Shown: one piece after another, positions 52,699 through 64,000 of the stretch
Layout of the letters: each line of letters begins with the position of its first letter
Numbering within the stretch: the first letter of the stretch is position 1
Origin: Mauremys mutica
Taxonomy: Eukaryota > Chordata > Testudines > Geoemydidae
Direction: 5' to 3'
DNA: 64,000 nucleotides
NCBI RefSeq assembly: GCF_020497125.1
Contig: NC_059075.1
Coordinates: 63,569,321-63,633,320 of the forward strand
Translations under genes and position numbers: made by a program
The notes under the pieces: model-generated
Databases searched by the model: none
What the model saw: the letters and a program-made list of their open reading frames with translations, nothing else
What the model was told of the DNA's origin: nothing

Positions 52699-55209
52699 GT
52701 GAGACATAATCACTTGTTTCATTTTGTCTGACTTTCAATAGGTATCTTTCCTTTGGGAATAGAGAACCAGACTGGGTGGCATTACAACGGCAATTATCAA
52801 ACAGCAAAAAGCTGTATTGCAAGTCACACACCAAAAACTCTACAAAAAGTCAGTCACGTTGGTAACAGGACAACAGTAAAAAAGCAAAGGGGAAACCATC
52901 TGTTCTCCACAATCTATACAAAGCAAGATGCATTCAGCTGAATATTAAGATGACCTTTATCAGTGCACATACAAAACTTATTGAAAAGTGTGTGTGCATG
53001 CATGCAAAAGCAAACTAGGTGCCCAGCTGCCCAAATATGCATGCAAGCAACTGTTTGCACACACAGAATGGGTGCCTGTCACTTTTTGTGGGCTCAGTCG
53101 CAGTTCAGGGCAACTGCTCCAGTATTCCCCCTCCATGGTCCAGCATGGGCACTCTATTCTAGGCTCCAGGCTCCTCAAACTGTCACCTCTCTTGGACAGA
53201 GACCCATGCCTCTCTCCCCCCTGACCAGTTTTTTTCCAGGCTGCACAGTTCCCGGCCTACATTGTGATATCCCCAGCAAGTCAGACTGCTTAAACAAGCC
53301 AACATCTGTGTTTTAGCATGATTGCCAGTAGTTATAAGCTACCTCACAGCCCTTTTTAAGGAAGCACTTTTATTCTGAAGGTGAAAGCATTATCGAAAAA
53401 ACATATAGAAAAGAATAAAAGTTCTTGTGTGCATGCTGAAAGCTTTCCAGAGGTTACCCATCAGTTTTATTGGACCTTAGTAGGCCAAAGTCCTTCCCAT
53501 TTTTCCCAGGGATTGGACCCCCTGGAGTAGAAGGTTCTGTCCGTTTGCTGGATCAGTACAAAGACCCCAAGTCAGTTTGAACTCAGGCTATTTATTCAAA
53601 AGTCTCTTCTTTGTCTATGGGTCTCTGCAGAATCAACTTTGAAACACCTGTCCGGGTAGTGGTACTTCTCTGGAGTGAATTTGCCTAATCACCCTCCGCT
53701 GTACTTAGTTTCTGGAAGGCAGTGGTCACCCTCCCCCATCGTATTACATACAATCCCTGGCACACAAAGATGCATAAGCTTAATACAATAAGATTTCCCT
53801 AAAACATTGCAGGAAATTGCCGTATCTGTCACAGGATTAATTGTTTGTGTCAAAGTATGGATGCAGAAGCTTAACATTTGGCCAGCTGTTCTAATATAAA
53901 CATGTTATTCCAGCCTTTACATGGAATGAGTGATGGGTAGTAGCCAGGAGCACTGGAACCTGTATAGAAGTGGGGGTGGGTGGTACCAGTGCTAGAACTG
54001 TGGTCCACCACTGGTACCTCTTCTCTGGCCAGAGCCAGGCTGTGGTAAGAGCCGCCCAGGGAGCCCAGGACTTTGCTTAGGAGCAGAGTCTCACTGCAAG
54101 TCCTCCCCAGTAGAAACCACTTTTTAAAATGGGACGTAGGCTTCTAGATCACTCAGGTCAGATTTTGAAATGTATTTAGGCACCTAAACTGGCAGATAAG
54201 CTTCTGGTGGGACTTTCAAAGTGCCTAGCACCCAGCTGCCATTGACTTTTATGATTTCCCATTGTAACCAATGAGAGTTATCTACCTGGCTGCTTTTGAA
54301 AATCCCATTAAGCACTTGTCTGCATCTTTAGGTGCTTAAATATCTCTAAAAATCTCATCCTTAGGCACTTCTGAAAATTTTACCCTGTCTTTTAGACACC
54401 TGTTTTTTTGGCTGCAGCATGCCACTTTGGCTGTTTGATGCCACAAGCTAGTACTGGCATGCAGTGACATGGCACATCTAGCTTGCCTGCTATAGACAAA
54501 AAGCCAGTTTGCAACATGCATTTGTTTTACTGTCATTTATCTTTATGACATAAAATGCTGCAAACCCTCCTCCTTTTTTAGAATCCTAACTCTTTTTTTG
54601 TGACAGCAAACATGACTTGGAGATCAGGTCAGCGCAATGATCACAATGATTGACCAGGGCAATGCTTTTTTCCTTTGTGTGACATTGTGGAGAATATTGT
54701 CTGGGATAATTCATCCTTAGAACAGCCTGTCAGGTTATCTGTTAACCTGGTTTTCCAGCACAAACAAAAATGTGTTTGAGGGAAGTGTTACTAGCTCTCT
54801 TGTCCTTTAGTGTTATCTCTGTAGTCTAAATATTTTGCTCTGTAACACTAGTTTTATGTCTCCCTCTCTTTGATTTCAACCATCTAAAACTGAAATTCAA
54901 AACCAATCATTATGGTAACTGCAATCGTTGTTATGGTAAACTGTCATTCAAATTACTTATTTATTATTACATGATTTATTTTCTTATTAAATGTATTAAT
55001 CTAGTTGTCAAGTCCAGCAACTGTACCTGGGGGCTCCCATAAAAGAGTGCTGTATGCTGGGATTCAGTTCAGGAATGGTGTGCAATATCTGTATTAACAA
55101 TTCCTATGAGCAATGTATTTTTCTTCTTCCTTTTCTAAACTAACTCCTTCATTGTCTTAAACTAGCTTGTGAGAAGCAGGCCATTTCAAATGGCTAGAAC
55201 ATTTTGTAG
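52699..55209. other. Intronic DNA after the last recognised STARD9 exon
   Basis: 2.5 kb. Around 53985-54030 a stretch (tgctagaactgtggtccacc) resembles a hAT end without a partner. Looked for the next FHA exon and did not find it. Confidence 0.4.
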
Positions 55210-55390
55210 AGGCAAGGTGGCTGAGGTAATATCTTTTATTGGACTAACTTCTGCTGGTGAGAAAGACAAGCTTTTGATCCACAAAGAGCCCTTCTGAAGG
55301 TCTGAAGTCGTTCTGTGTTGTTCAAAAGCTTGTGTCTCTCACCAGCAGAAGTTGATCCAATAAAAGATATTACCTCACCCACCTTGTCTC
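55210..55390. repeat. Foldback repeat, family copy 3
   Basis: Left arm 55210-55276 (ggcaaggtggctgaggtaat at the start) and right arm 55322-55390 (ending tacctcacccaccttgtctc) pair over about 67 bp with a 45-nt loop. The best-preserved of the three copies. Confidence 0.75.
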
Positions 55391-55631
55391 TCTGATATCC
55401 TAGGACCAACACAGTTACAATTTCACCACATAGAACATTTTGTGTCATTCGCATACTGAGAATGCAATTATGCTGTTCTACTATGTGTGTTAATTGCCAT
55501 GGAGGAAGAATATATTGCTCCACTGGAGCAAAAACCTGCTTTAGATGCCTATGAAACTTGTTTCAGAAAACAGAAAAGCACTGTTAGTTTAAAATGCGAT
55601 TTTGACTTAAAAATAGTATAGCTTTTAACTA

Positions 55632-55972
55632 GGGCTGTCAATTAACTGCCATTAATGCACAGCGCAATTAATGCGTTAATTTTTTTAATGCATGTTAATC
55701 TCAGACCCTCTGGGTGGGAAGGCAGCATGAGCTGCTCCGAAGAACCTGTCTGGTCAGGTGCAGTAACACAAGCTGCCACCAGAGGGCGGGAAGAGGCGGC
55801 TTGGAAAGTAAGGTAGTTCTCATCCCTGCGTTTTTAAAGTAAAAACAGGACGGCCAGGGGCTTGCTGGAGCGGCCCCCTGCTTTGCAGGGCTCACCTGAA
55901 ACGCCCTCCCCATGCCTCCTGGGGCTGGAGCACGATTAATTGCGATTAATTTTTTTAATCGCTTGACAGCCC
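55632..55972. mobile_element. Non-autonomous DNA transposon with TA flanks
   Basis: Ends GGGCTGTCAATTAACTGCC and ...TTAATCGCTTGACAGCCC are inverted, flanked by TA (55630-55631 and 55973-55974). Next to each end are ATTAATGC / GATTAAT-rich stretches. A TA duplication suggests Tc1/mariner-type, but I have not identified the family. GC-rich unrelated middle. Confidence 0.65.
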
Positions 55973-55974
55973 TA

Positions 55975-57795
55975 CTTTTGGCATCATCAGTGCCATAGAA
56001 GGCATCAGATCGCACCTCTGGTGGAGTTCCTGAGGAGTTCAAAATTTGTATTAGGTGAGTTTGCAGTTGCTCAAAGTAACTGTAACTTCAGTTACTCTGA
56101 GTATAGGACAACTGAAAAAGTGGCCAGAACTGGCTAGAAAGGGAGCCTGGTCAGGGCAGCCAGAGTGCTCTGATTCTGCACCTCCAATCAGCTTTGCATT
56201 GATGGAGCGCTGATGGAAATTAAAGCTGCCCCATGCAGAAACCCTACAAAGGCAACAGTATAAACAGTGCCTGCACTCCACATGAGGCACAAAGGGGTAT
56301 AATTGGTGCAAGGAGGTATAACTTACCCCTTTGTCTGCCAACTTTTTTTATATTTGACCCCTATTGTAGTTGCAAGACGGTTTAGGTCAGTATGTTGTTG
56401 TTCAAGGAGTCCTGCATTTAATGGCCATGCCCTCCATGCACAGTGTTCTTTGTGGAACAGATTCAGATAACAAAGACCAAATTTTTAAATTACCTTCTAT
56501 ATGTGAGCCTGCAAATACTGAACACATACATACAGATCAGGAAGTTACATGGAGTTTTGTATTCAATTTGCAGGTGTAGGTTTCGGGCCCTTTTGAAAAA
56601 TTGGTCTAGGAGATTTCTTTCTTGCAAAGGTACATCTTTCAAGATTTCTTGCTCTTTGCTTTGACATTTTGCTTATTTGGAAATAGTAGCATTTGGAATT
56701 TGTGCTTGTAGATCTTTTTAGAAATTCATTCTCACATTTGGTCTGAAGTGCCTGATTTTCTGGCTGAATGCTTTTATTTGAACTAAATATGTAGACATAA
56801 CCCTCTCTTTCATAGTAAAAAAAAAAATGGTAAATTGCGTATCCACAACTTTGGTGCTGCAGTCCAAAGGCTGAGTTTTATTACTATTATGAAGGTGCAT
56901 TACCAGTGAGGTGAATGCAACTAAAGGTCCCCTCCACTGAGTGGCATAGAATACATAGATATTGTCACTGGCACGTAGTCTGTGGAATTATTTTTGTTAG
57001 CCATTTCAAAATAAATAATTGAAAGTATTAGTGATGCAGCTGTAAATGTCAATGTTAGTAGACATTCATATTGAATTTTGACAAAATTAATCTCAACTGT
57101 ATATAGAAAGTAGTCACTACTACTTAAAGCACACTTTTTTTAAAGCTAGTCCTTCCATATTATTATATACTGATTTGCAAACAGTAAAGTATTCCACATG
57201 CTACTTTTGACAAAAGTTAACAGAACTCCATTTTAATGGAGAAAAGCTAGTCTGAAGGCTCACCGATAGGACTCATATAAGGCCTCTTATTAAGTTTGTT
57301 TCACTTACACTAACATCTTTGTCCCCTCTTTCTTTGCTCCTAGATGCTGCCTTTTCTTTTCTTTGTGCTTTGCCTCTTTTAGGCTCTGGTGTCTGTTACT
57401 TCCATCTGAACAACAAGAAGGTAAAATTTAGTGTTCCTTATGGTTTTGTGCTACAGCATTGCACTATCATTCTGTACTTTTTGCAGGGAAGGAAAAGGCA
57501 GCCAATTTTGAATCATATTGTGCAAACAGTGTGTTATCCATTATTCTCTTCTTGTGTCCTACTTCTTATACTTTTCATATACAGTAGATTTTACAACAGC
57601 TCAGCGACATATTGTTAGCAGCCTTTTTTCTGAAGAGTATCTTTCCTCTTGATTTTAATAGCTCATTAGTGTCTGAAGTTTCAGTTGTAGGATCTATTTG
57701 TATTGGTGTAAAAAGGATTAGTCCATTTGTGTAGTAAAGTGTTTTGAGAGATGATGTGTTTTCAAAACTGAAGTGCAAAAATATATTCCCGAATA
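55975..57795. other. Non-coding DNA, nothing recognised
   Basis: 1.8 kb without exon or repeat end. 57382-57420 reads SGVCYFHLNNK between AG and GT, considered and rejected as an exon. Confidence 0.4.
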
Positions 57796-58090
57796 CAGTA
57801 AAAGCTGTGTTATCCGGTACTTTACCAGCCAGAAAGCTCTATAAACTGGCATTTCTGATCTTCATTCAAAGTCTGGCTTATAGTCTGGTTGGCGTGAGGC
57901 CGGCAGGCTCCCTACCTGGTTCCGTTTGGCTCCCCAGAAGTGGCGACATGTCCCTGTTGCTCCTAGGCGGAGGAACGGCCACAAGGGGTTCTGAGTGTGG
58001 GAGGGGATATGGGGCATGGGCTCTTGGAGGGAGTTTGGGTGCAGGAGGGGGCTCAGGGCAGGGGGTTGGGGCAGTGTTCCCTCTAATTTT
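57796..58090. repeat. Interspersed repeat with GTTATCCGGTACTTTACCAG start
   Basis: The start cagtaaaagctgtgttatcc resembles pogo/Tigger-type ends (CAGTAAAACCTGTTATCCGG-like). The middle shares gcgacatgtccctgttgctc with 4171-4208. Boundaries uncertain. Confidence 0.45.
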
Positions 58091-58412
58091 TTCCATCCAT
58101 ATGCGGAATGAATATGCATCATATCGAGGTAATATGCGAATGTGCACCACAAGTAGAAACCAAAAGAATTAAATTTAAGCGTAAGAGAAATAAAAATTAT
58201 GAAATGCATAGACTAGTAAAAAACTAAAATAACACACTTTGAAAGAAGTATCAAGAAGTAACAACAATACAAGTATGTGTTGGGAAGTGAGTGTGAAAGA
58301 TAGTGTGTGCGCGCGACGGAGACGTGTTGTGGGCACGCATATTGCCCCTTGAAGTATACTAACCCCACTTTAAGTAGATCAGTTGCCCTTTTAAGTAGAT
58401 CAGCAAGTAGAT

Positions 58413-59105
58413 CAGATGGTTGAAAAAAGGCTAATATAGTGCCCATATTTTAAAAAGGGAAGAAAGAGAACCTGGGGAGCTACAGACCTGTCAGCCTCAC
58501 TTCAGTCCCCAGCAAAATCATGGAGCAGGTCCTCAAGGAATCCATTTTGAAGGAGGAGGAGAGGAAGGTGATCAGGAACATTCAACATGGATTCACCAAG
58601 AGCAAGTCATGCCTGACCAACCTGATATCTCATCATAGAAGGCAAACTGGCTTTGTGGATATGGGGAATGTGGTGGATGAGATAGATCTTGACTTTAGCA
58701 AAGCTTTTGATATGGTCTCCTACAGTATTCTTGCCAGCAAGTTAAAGAAGTATGGATTAGATGAATGGACTATAAGGTGGATAGAAAGCTGGCTAGATTG
58801 TTGGGCTCAACAGGTAGTGATCAATGGCTCGATGTCTAGTTGGCAGCCGGTATCAAGTGGAGTGCCCCAGGGGTCGTTCCTGGGACCGGCTTTGTTCAAC
58901 AGCTTTATTAATGATCTGGATGATGGGATGAATTGCACCCTCAGCAAGTTTGCAGATGACACTAAGCTTGAGGGAGAGGTAGATATGCTTGAGGGTAGGG
59001 ATAGGGTACCCCCCAACTGCACAGCAAGTAGGAGGCTCCTGGGAGCAGCTCCAAGGCAGAAGGCAAGAGCAACATGCGGCAGTGGGTGGAGGGACACCTG
59101 AACTG
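58413..59105 (+). mobile_element. CR1 LINE fragment with reverse-transcriptase frame
   Basis: A 193-residue frame (58520-59101) carries RT blocks [60 protein letters not shown] and [20 protein letters not shown] (catalytic FADD). The frame ends in CR1 sequence that goes off frame ([15 protein letters not shown]). 5'-truncated; its upstream part starts around 58413. Confidence 0.87.
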
Positions 59106-59529
59106 TGCAACATTTGATAGCCTGCTTGTAGCTTACAGGGAATTTAGGGGTGGGCAGCTGGCCACGGGGGCTGCCCCAGCAGCAGCTGGTGTGGCTGTGG
59201 AAGTCATGGAGCTCCTGGAAAGTCACGGAATCCGTGACCTCCGTGACAGACTCTCAGCCTTGCTTATAGCTTCTTCTCACAGAAAACAAGCTAACAGGGT
59301 CACTACCCAAGTGGTCTCTTTCTTTAATGAAGGAGAGTGAGGAATGAATTTAGAGTTTTTGACCTCCAATTGTCACACACAATGACCACTTGCTTTGAAA
59401 TTAGCACTTTTCTGTTAAAGTTCTTCATTTGCATTCCACACGGCTTCTTTCTCGTTTGATGGGTTATTTAGTTACAGGTGTGTACACAATGTAAATGTGT
59501 ACATTATAATGGGATATAGATACGTGAAA
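59106..59529. other. Spacer between two CR1 copies
   Basis: No feature recognised. May include the decayed 3' end of the upstream CR1. Confidence 0.35.
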
Positions 59530-60018
59530 AAAATGAAAGTAACATCCCATTTGTTTTCATGAAGTTTAATCATTGTCATTGCCCTTCTCTGCACTTTTTT
59601 CAAATCTAATATATCTTTTTTGAGATGGAGCAACCAGAACTGCACTCAGTATTCAAATACCATGGATTTATATAGTGCCATTTCTGTTTTATTATCTATC
59701 CCCTTCTTAATGGTTCTATCACTCTGTTAGCTTTTGTGACTGCTGCTGCATGTTGAGTGGATATTTTCAGAGAATATCCAGGGTGACTCCAAGATCTCTT
59801 TCTTGAGTGGTAACAAGTAATTTAGACCCCATCGTTTTATGTGCATAGTTGGAATGATTTTTTCCAATGTGAATTACTTAGTATTTACCAACATTGAATT
59901 TCATCTGCCATTTTGTTGCCCAATCACCCAGTTTTATGAGGTCCCTTTGTAAATCTCAGCTGTCAGTGTTGGACATTGTATCATCTATACATTTTGCCAC
60001 CTTACTGTTCACTCCCTT

Positions 60019-60372
60019 TTACAGATCATTTATGAATATGTTAAATAGCACTGGTCCCTGTACAGATCCTTGGGGGACCTGGCTATCTGCCTCTTTCCTC
60101 TGTGAAAACTGACCATTTATTCCTATCCTTTGTTTCCTGTCTTTTACCCAGTTACTGATCCATGAGGGGTCCTTCCTTCTTATCCCATGACTGCTTACTT
60201 TGGTTAAGAACCTTTGGTGAGGGATCTTGTCAAAGACTTTCTGAAAGTCCAAGTACACTACGTCCACTGGATCACCCTTGTCCACATGTTTGTTGACCCC
60301 CTCAAAGAATTCTAATAGATTGGTGAGGCATGATTTCCTTTTATAAAAGCTGTGTTGACTCAGCCCCAACAT
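60019..60372 (-). pseudogene. CR1 ORF2 reverse-transcriptase relic
   Basis: 117 residues open: SFYKRKSCLTNLLEFFEGVN, VDVVYLDFQKVFDKIPHQRF and VPQGSVQGPVLFNIFINDL, the standard CR1/L2-type RT blocks up to just before the catalytic ADD, where the frame stops. Confidence 0.83.
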
Positions 60373-60534
60373 ATTATGTTTATCTAGGTGTCTGATAATT
60401 CTGTTCTTGACTATAGTTTCAACCAGTTTGCCTGGTTAGGCTTACTGCCTGTAATTGCCAGCATCAACTCTAAAGCCTTTTTAAAAAAAATTGGCATTAC
60501 GTTAGCTATCCTTCAGTCATCTGGTGCAGAGGCT

Positions 60535-61080
60535 AGGGTGACCAGATGTCCCGATTTTATAGGGACAAGCCAACCCATCCCAATGACAGGGGCAAAAGGG
60601 TAAAATGATGGATAGAGTTGTTTTGATCGAACCAACATGTACAAGGTAGAAGGCGGCACCTTAATACGTAGAGAGGTTGAATCTTGCTGCGTAGAGGGGT
60701 TGCACCTCAATACGTCAGGTGTGATGTGTAACTTGTTTGTACCTGTGTATAAGAATGCATCCCTGGGGCGGTGTCTTTGTCCGGCCGAGGGGGCAGTGGA
60801 AAGTCCTGCCACTGACTGAGCCGGGTCCATTGCCAAGAGGCACTTTCTCGTAGTATGCCCTGAGTTAGGCTAAGAAACCTACAGGGAACTGCAATTGTGT
60901 CCGAGGTCGCAATAAACCTAGTCGACGTGACTTTGCATCTTACTAGACTCTGTGGTTATTGGGGGTTCTCGTCGGGTCTGCTGTGTCAGCTATCTGCGCA
61001 GAGCTGGGGCAGCACACAGCAGCCGAGTGATATCAACATTGGAGAAAGCAGAGCACCACACTGGTAGCACTCTGACAACA
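60535..61080 (+). mobile_element. LTR-like segment inside the antisense CR1
   Basis: Unrelated to CR1 and compositionally different. Starts with tagggtgaccagatgtcccg (an end type seen in other repeats). It then has a TATA-like tgtataagaatg (about 60755), an AATAAA at 60911-60916, and downstream ttgggggttctcgtcgggtc, a degenerate resemblance to a tRNA-Pro-type primer site. Boundaries and target duplication unclear; CR1 sequence between its flanks is missing. Confidence 0.42.
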
Positions 61081-61130
61081 CGGGGTATACTTTTAGTTTG
61101 AGCCTTGATTATGGTGTTTTTAAATAGTTT

Positions 61131-61713
61131 TTATGCAGTTTGCAGGCATTTCACCCTTGCTACTGTTCCTTTTAATTTCCATTTTCCAACCTTCCTCATT
61201 TTTCTGTAGTTCCCCTTTTTGAAGTTAAATGCTACTGTGGTAAGTTTATTTGGCATTTTTCCTCCTACAAGGATGTTAAATTTAATTACATTATGGTCGC
61301 TATTACCAAGCAATCAGCTGTATTCACCTCCTGGACCAGATCCTGTGCTTCATTTAGGATTAAATTAAGAATTGCCTCTTCCCTTGTGGGTTCCGGGACA
61401 AGCTGCTCCAAGAAGCAGTCATTTATGGTGTCTAGAAATTTTGTTTCTGCAGCCCTTTCTGAGGTCAATATGAGAATAGTTGAAATCCACTATGATTATT
61501 GTGTTTTTTTGCCTTTGTAGCCTGTCTAATATCACTGAGTGATTTCATAAGCACCGTCACCATACTGGTCAAGCTGTCAATAAATATTCCTACTGCTGTC
61601 TTCTTATTCTTCAAGCATGGAATTTCTATCCATAAAGATTCTGTGGTACAGTTTGATTCATTTAAGATTTTTACTTTATTTGATTCTATGCTTTCTTTCA
61701 CGTATAGTATCAC
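61131..61713 (-). pseudogene. CR1 ORF2 endonuclease relic
   Basis: Pieces in several frames: ILYVKESIESNKVKILN ... ESLWIEIPCLKNKKTAVGIF (61465-61713), FLDTINDCFLEQLVPEPTRE then LNLILNEAQDLV (61286-61468), and LGNSDHNVIKFNI (61131-61313). The last is the SDHN motif at the end of APE-type endonucleases. Confidence 0.78.
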
Positions 61714-62059
61714 ACCCCCACCAGCGCAACCTATTCTGTCATTCCTGTGTATTTTGTACCCTTGTATTACCGTGTCCCGCTGATTATCCTCATTTCACCA
61801 GGTTTCTGTGATTCCTATTATATCAATATCCTCATTTAATGCCAAGCATTTTAGTTCACCCATCTTAGTATTTAGACTTCTAGCATTTTTATATAAGCTC
61901 TTTTACTAATCATTGGCTCCTACCTGTACATTAACAACTTATTTCCTATCATCTTTACTAGGATATACAGTTCTCCCTTTAATAAACTCATCCCTAAGGG
62001 ACATCTCTGCCTGGCTGGCTTTCCCCTGTCCCTTAGTTTAAAAAATCCTCTACAATCTT

Positions 62060-62814
62060 TTAAACTGTACATGCCAGCAATCTGGTTTCATTTTGGTGTA
62101 AGTGGAGCTTGTCCTTCCTATATGTGCTCTTTCTTTTCCAAAAGGTTCCCCAGTTCCTAACAAACCTAAAACCGTCTTCTGTATGCCATCGGCTTATCCA
62201 CGCATTGAGACCCTGCAGTTCTGCTAGTCTTTCTGGCCTGGTGCACATAACTGGAAGCTTTTCAGAGAATGCTACCATGGATGTCCTGGACTTTAGTGTC
62301 TTAATTGGCAGCCTAAATTTGGCCTCCATAACCTCTCTCCTACCTTTGCCTATATCATTGGTACCCACATGCACCACCACTGGCTCCTCCACAGCACTGC
62401 ACATAAGTCTGTTCAGATGTCTTGTGAGAGCCACAATCTTTGCACCCAGCAGGCAATTTACCATGTGGTTCTCCAGGTCATCACAAACCCAACTATCAAC
62501 ATTGCTAATAATCAAATCCTCTGTTACTATTTCCTTGCTGTTCCTAGTAACTGGGGTTCTCTCCCCATGGAGGGGATCCCCTCAGTACAAGAGGAAACCA
62601 TGACATCATCTGGAAGGAGGGTCCAAAATATTGAATAGTTTTTTTTCTCTGCTCCAGCTTGAGGTTCTCCTTCTGAAGAGAGGCTGTCAGACTGAGGGTG
62701 GAACTGCTCTGTTGTGTCCCTGAAAGTGTCCTCTGCATACCTCTCTGTCTCCCTTAGCTCCTGCATTTCAGCTACTCTGGCCTCAAGAACCCAAACACTC
62801 TCTCTGAGGGCCAT
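62060..62814 (-). pseudogene. CR1 ORF1 relic: coiled coil and SGNH esterase
   Basis: The upstream frame 62527-62814 has ALRESVWVLEARVAEMQELR, a heptad-like segment. The downstream frame 62060-62515 (151 residues) carries VVVHVGTNDIGKGRREV (block with GTND), LQGLNAWISRWHTEDGFRFV and FWKRKSTYRKDKLHLHQNET, which holds the D..H pair of SGNH lipases/esterases. The Ser-bearing GDS block is not visible. The esterase of CR1 ORF1 is thought to aid membrane or RNP interactions (family knowledge). Confidence 0.78.
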
Positions 62815-63289
62815 GAGCTACTTGACCCATATGCACACATACACCACCTGCCCTGAGGCAGGTAGTCTCACATGCTGCTTTCAGTGTAATAAACTGGATA
62901 GTTCCCACTCTGCAACTGAATTTCTGCCTGCACTATTTTTACTCTTGCATCTTTTTTTTAAAGTTGGTTAATTTTGATTGGTGGGGAGGGGTTGGTTTAT
63001 TGGCCTAAGTTTAGAGTATGTTTGTTAGATGTATTGGGTTCTCTCCTCCTCATTCTCCCTTTCTTTACTAGGGAGTTTTCTGACGTTCTTCTTAATAGTT
63101 AGTTTATAGTCCCTCGGCCTCCTTCCCCTGCTGCTGAACTCTCACTGCAGCCAAACTCTCCTTACCTTGGTTGTTTACTTTGTCTTGTGCTGTCTTTATT
63201 TTGTTGCGGGATTTTCTCTGCTTGAGAGCTGGACCTCGAAGCAGGGCCGGCTGTGGCTTTTTTGCCACCCCAAGCGCAAAAAAAACCAA

Positions 63290-63710
63290 AAAACTGCGGG
63301 GGCCGGAGTGGCGAAGCGCGCACACACACAAAAAAAACCACCTGCGGGGCGGCCAGAGCGGCAAAGCACACGCACACACAAAAAAACACCTGCAGGGCGG
63401 CCGGAGCGGCAAAGCACACGCACACACAAAAAAACACCTGCGGGGCGGCCAGAGCGGCAAAGCACACGCACACACAAAAAACACCTGCGGGGCGGCCGGA
63501 GCGGCAAAGCACACGCACACACAAAAAAACACCTGCGGGGCGGCCGGAGCGGCAAAGCACACGCAAACACAAAAAAACACCTGCGGGGCGGCCGGAGCGG
63601 CAAAGCAGGAAGAGGGAAAAAAAAAAACCCCGCAGGGCGGCTGGAGCGGCAAAGCAGAAGAAAAACCAAAAACAAAACAAAACCTGCAGGGCGGCCAGAG
63701 CCAGGGTGCA
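63290..63710. repeat. 48-bp minisatellite, about eight units
   Basis: Units start with cctgcggggcggccagagcg at about 63341, 63389, 63437, 63484, 63532, 63580, 63628 and 63683, each continuing gcaaagcacacgcacacaca and an A run. Another unit-like piece is at 63964-63985. Because 48 is a multiple of three and the unit lacks stops, long open frames exist on both strands; these are artefacts, not genes. Confidence 0.9.
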
Positions 63711-64000
63711 GGGGGACTCCCTGTGCTGCAGATGTGCAGCGGAGTGCGTGCCCGGTCTAGCGGGGGTGAAGGGGAAGGAGCGGGGGGGGGGAGAGAGAGG
63801 AGGGTGGCCAGGGCTTCAGCGTGGTGCTCGCCATGCGGCCCCTGCTGACGCACCGCCTGCCGGGAGGGCTCTATACCGCTCCGTTTGGCTGGGAGGAAAG
63901 GATGTGGGCTGCCCTGCCGAGTTTGCTGCAGGGTGCTCCCCTCCGCGCCGCTGCCACTCCCTACAGGGCGGCCGGAGCGGCAAACCAAAAAGAAAAAGGA
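63711..64000. other. GC-rich flank of the minisatellite
   Basis: GC-rich DNA with a G10 run near 63782-63791. It continues the same repeat context (cagggcggccggagcggcaa near the end). No gene supported. Confidence 0.4.

Larger units (their letters stand above)
59530..63170 (-). mobile_element. CR1 LINE, near full length, minus strand, decayed and interrupted
   Basis: Read on the minus strand from right to left: 5' region, ORF1 coiled coil (62527-62814), ORF1 SGNH-esterase (62060-62515), ORF2 endonuclease pieces (61131-61713), an LTR-like insert with loss of sequence (about 60535-61080), RT (60019-60372) and a decayed 3' part to about 59530. CR1 ORF1 esterase plus APE-type endonuclease/RT is the canonical layout. 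Numerous stops and shifts: inactive. Confidence 0.82.

Noticed and set aside
57382..57420. Possible exon SGVCYFHLNNK between AG and GT after the last STARD9 exon, echoing STGVVLYHL
   Set aside because: The STGVVLYHL strand is already encoded at the end of the 52519-52698 exon, the resemblance is only a few residues, and the frame does not continue with the expected EG.T.IGR sequence.
63104..63988. A 294-residue frame on the minus strand with repeated ALPLRPPRRCFFVCAC
   Set aside because: It is the translation of a 48-bp minisatellite, with equally long frames on the other strand and in other frames. No known family and no gene context.

Overview
This window looks like intronic, gene-poor DNA from an amniote genome, most likely a turtle (a crocodilian is the main alternative). 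Pointers are CR1 LINEs carrying an SGNH-esterase ORF1, Penelope-like elements with GIY-YIG endonuclease, DIRS-type tyrosine-recombinase retrotransposons, a gammaretrovirus-like provirus, hAT deletion derivatives, and miniature elements ending in GGGCTTGTCTACAC-type inverted repeats. No rRNA, tRNA, CRISPR or bacterial gene is visible. The species call is inference from repeat content. 

The one host gene recognised is on the + strand: thirteen exons between 20029 and 52698 encode the kinesin motor, neck and start of the FHA region of STARD9 (KIF16A). Exon lengths sum to 1263 nt (421 codons). All junctions are GT-AG, intron phases agree, and the P-loop, switch I, switch II and neck motifs are present. 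The first motor exons (before the exon starting VFQDL) and the C-terminal part of the gene, including the START domain, were not found and presumably lie outside. 

Layout. 1-20028: upstream intronic DNA with two Penelope-like fragments (282-1190, 5288-6410), two hAT derivatives with perfect 8-bp target duplications (2537-2851, 11532-12222), a DIRS fragment (3390-4050), a hairpin-rich miniature element (9107-9380), foldback repeats and a CR1 3' end (19185-19760). 20029-24255: four motor exons with an 0.8-kb miniature transposon between the first and second. 24256-37710: a 13.5-kb intron with a complete-length but defective provirus (25180-31492) antisense to STARD9, whose two 426-bp LTRs read as identical, then a MIR-like SINE, a hAT derivative, a probable solo LTR with a 5-bp target duplication (34106-34528) and two further foldback elements. 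37711-52698: the other nine exons. Their introns hold a DIRS element with both inverted termini and the internal complementary region (39423-44231), and two more DIRS fragments (45118-46175, 47856-48640). 52699-64000: no exon recognised; a sense CR1, an antisense near-full-length CR1 broken by an LTR-like segment, a TA-flanked DNA transposon relic and a 48-bp minisatellite. 

I did not find a convincing new biological system. The items most worth a second look are: a provirus with identical LTRs whose coding region is already broken (suggesting mobilisation in trans, or recent gene conversion); pol frame breaks at nine-base homopolymers (possible assembly errors); an in-frame alternative acceptor adding 37 codons to the STARD9 motor; a 79-bp tandem duplication at the acceptor of a motor exon; a Penelope fragment with long inverted repeats; and a miniature transposon with twelve copies of one palindromic octamer near its two ends.
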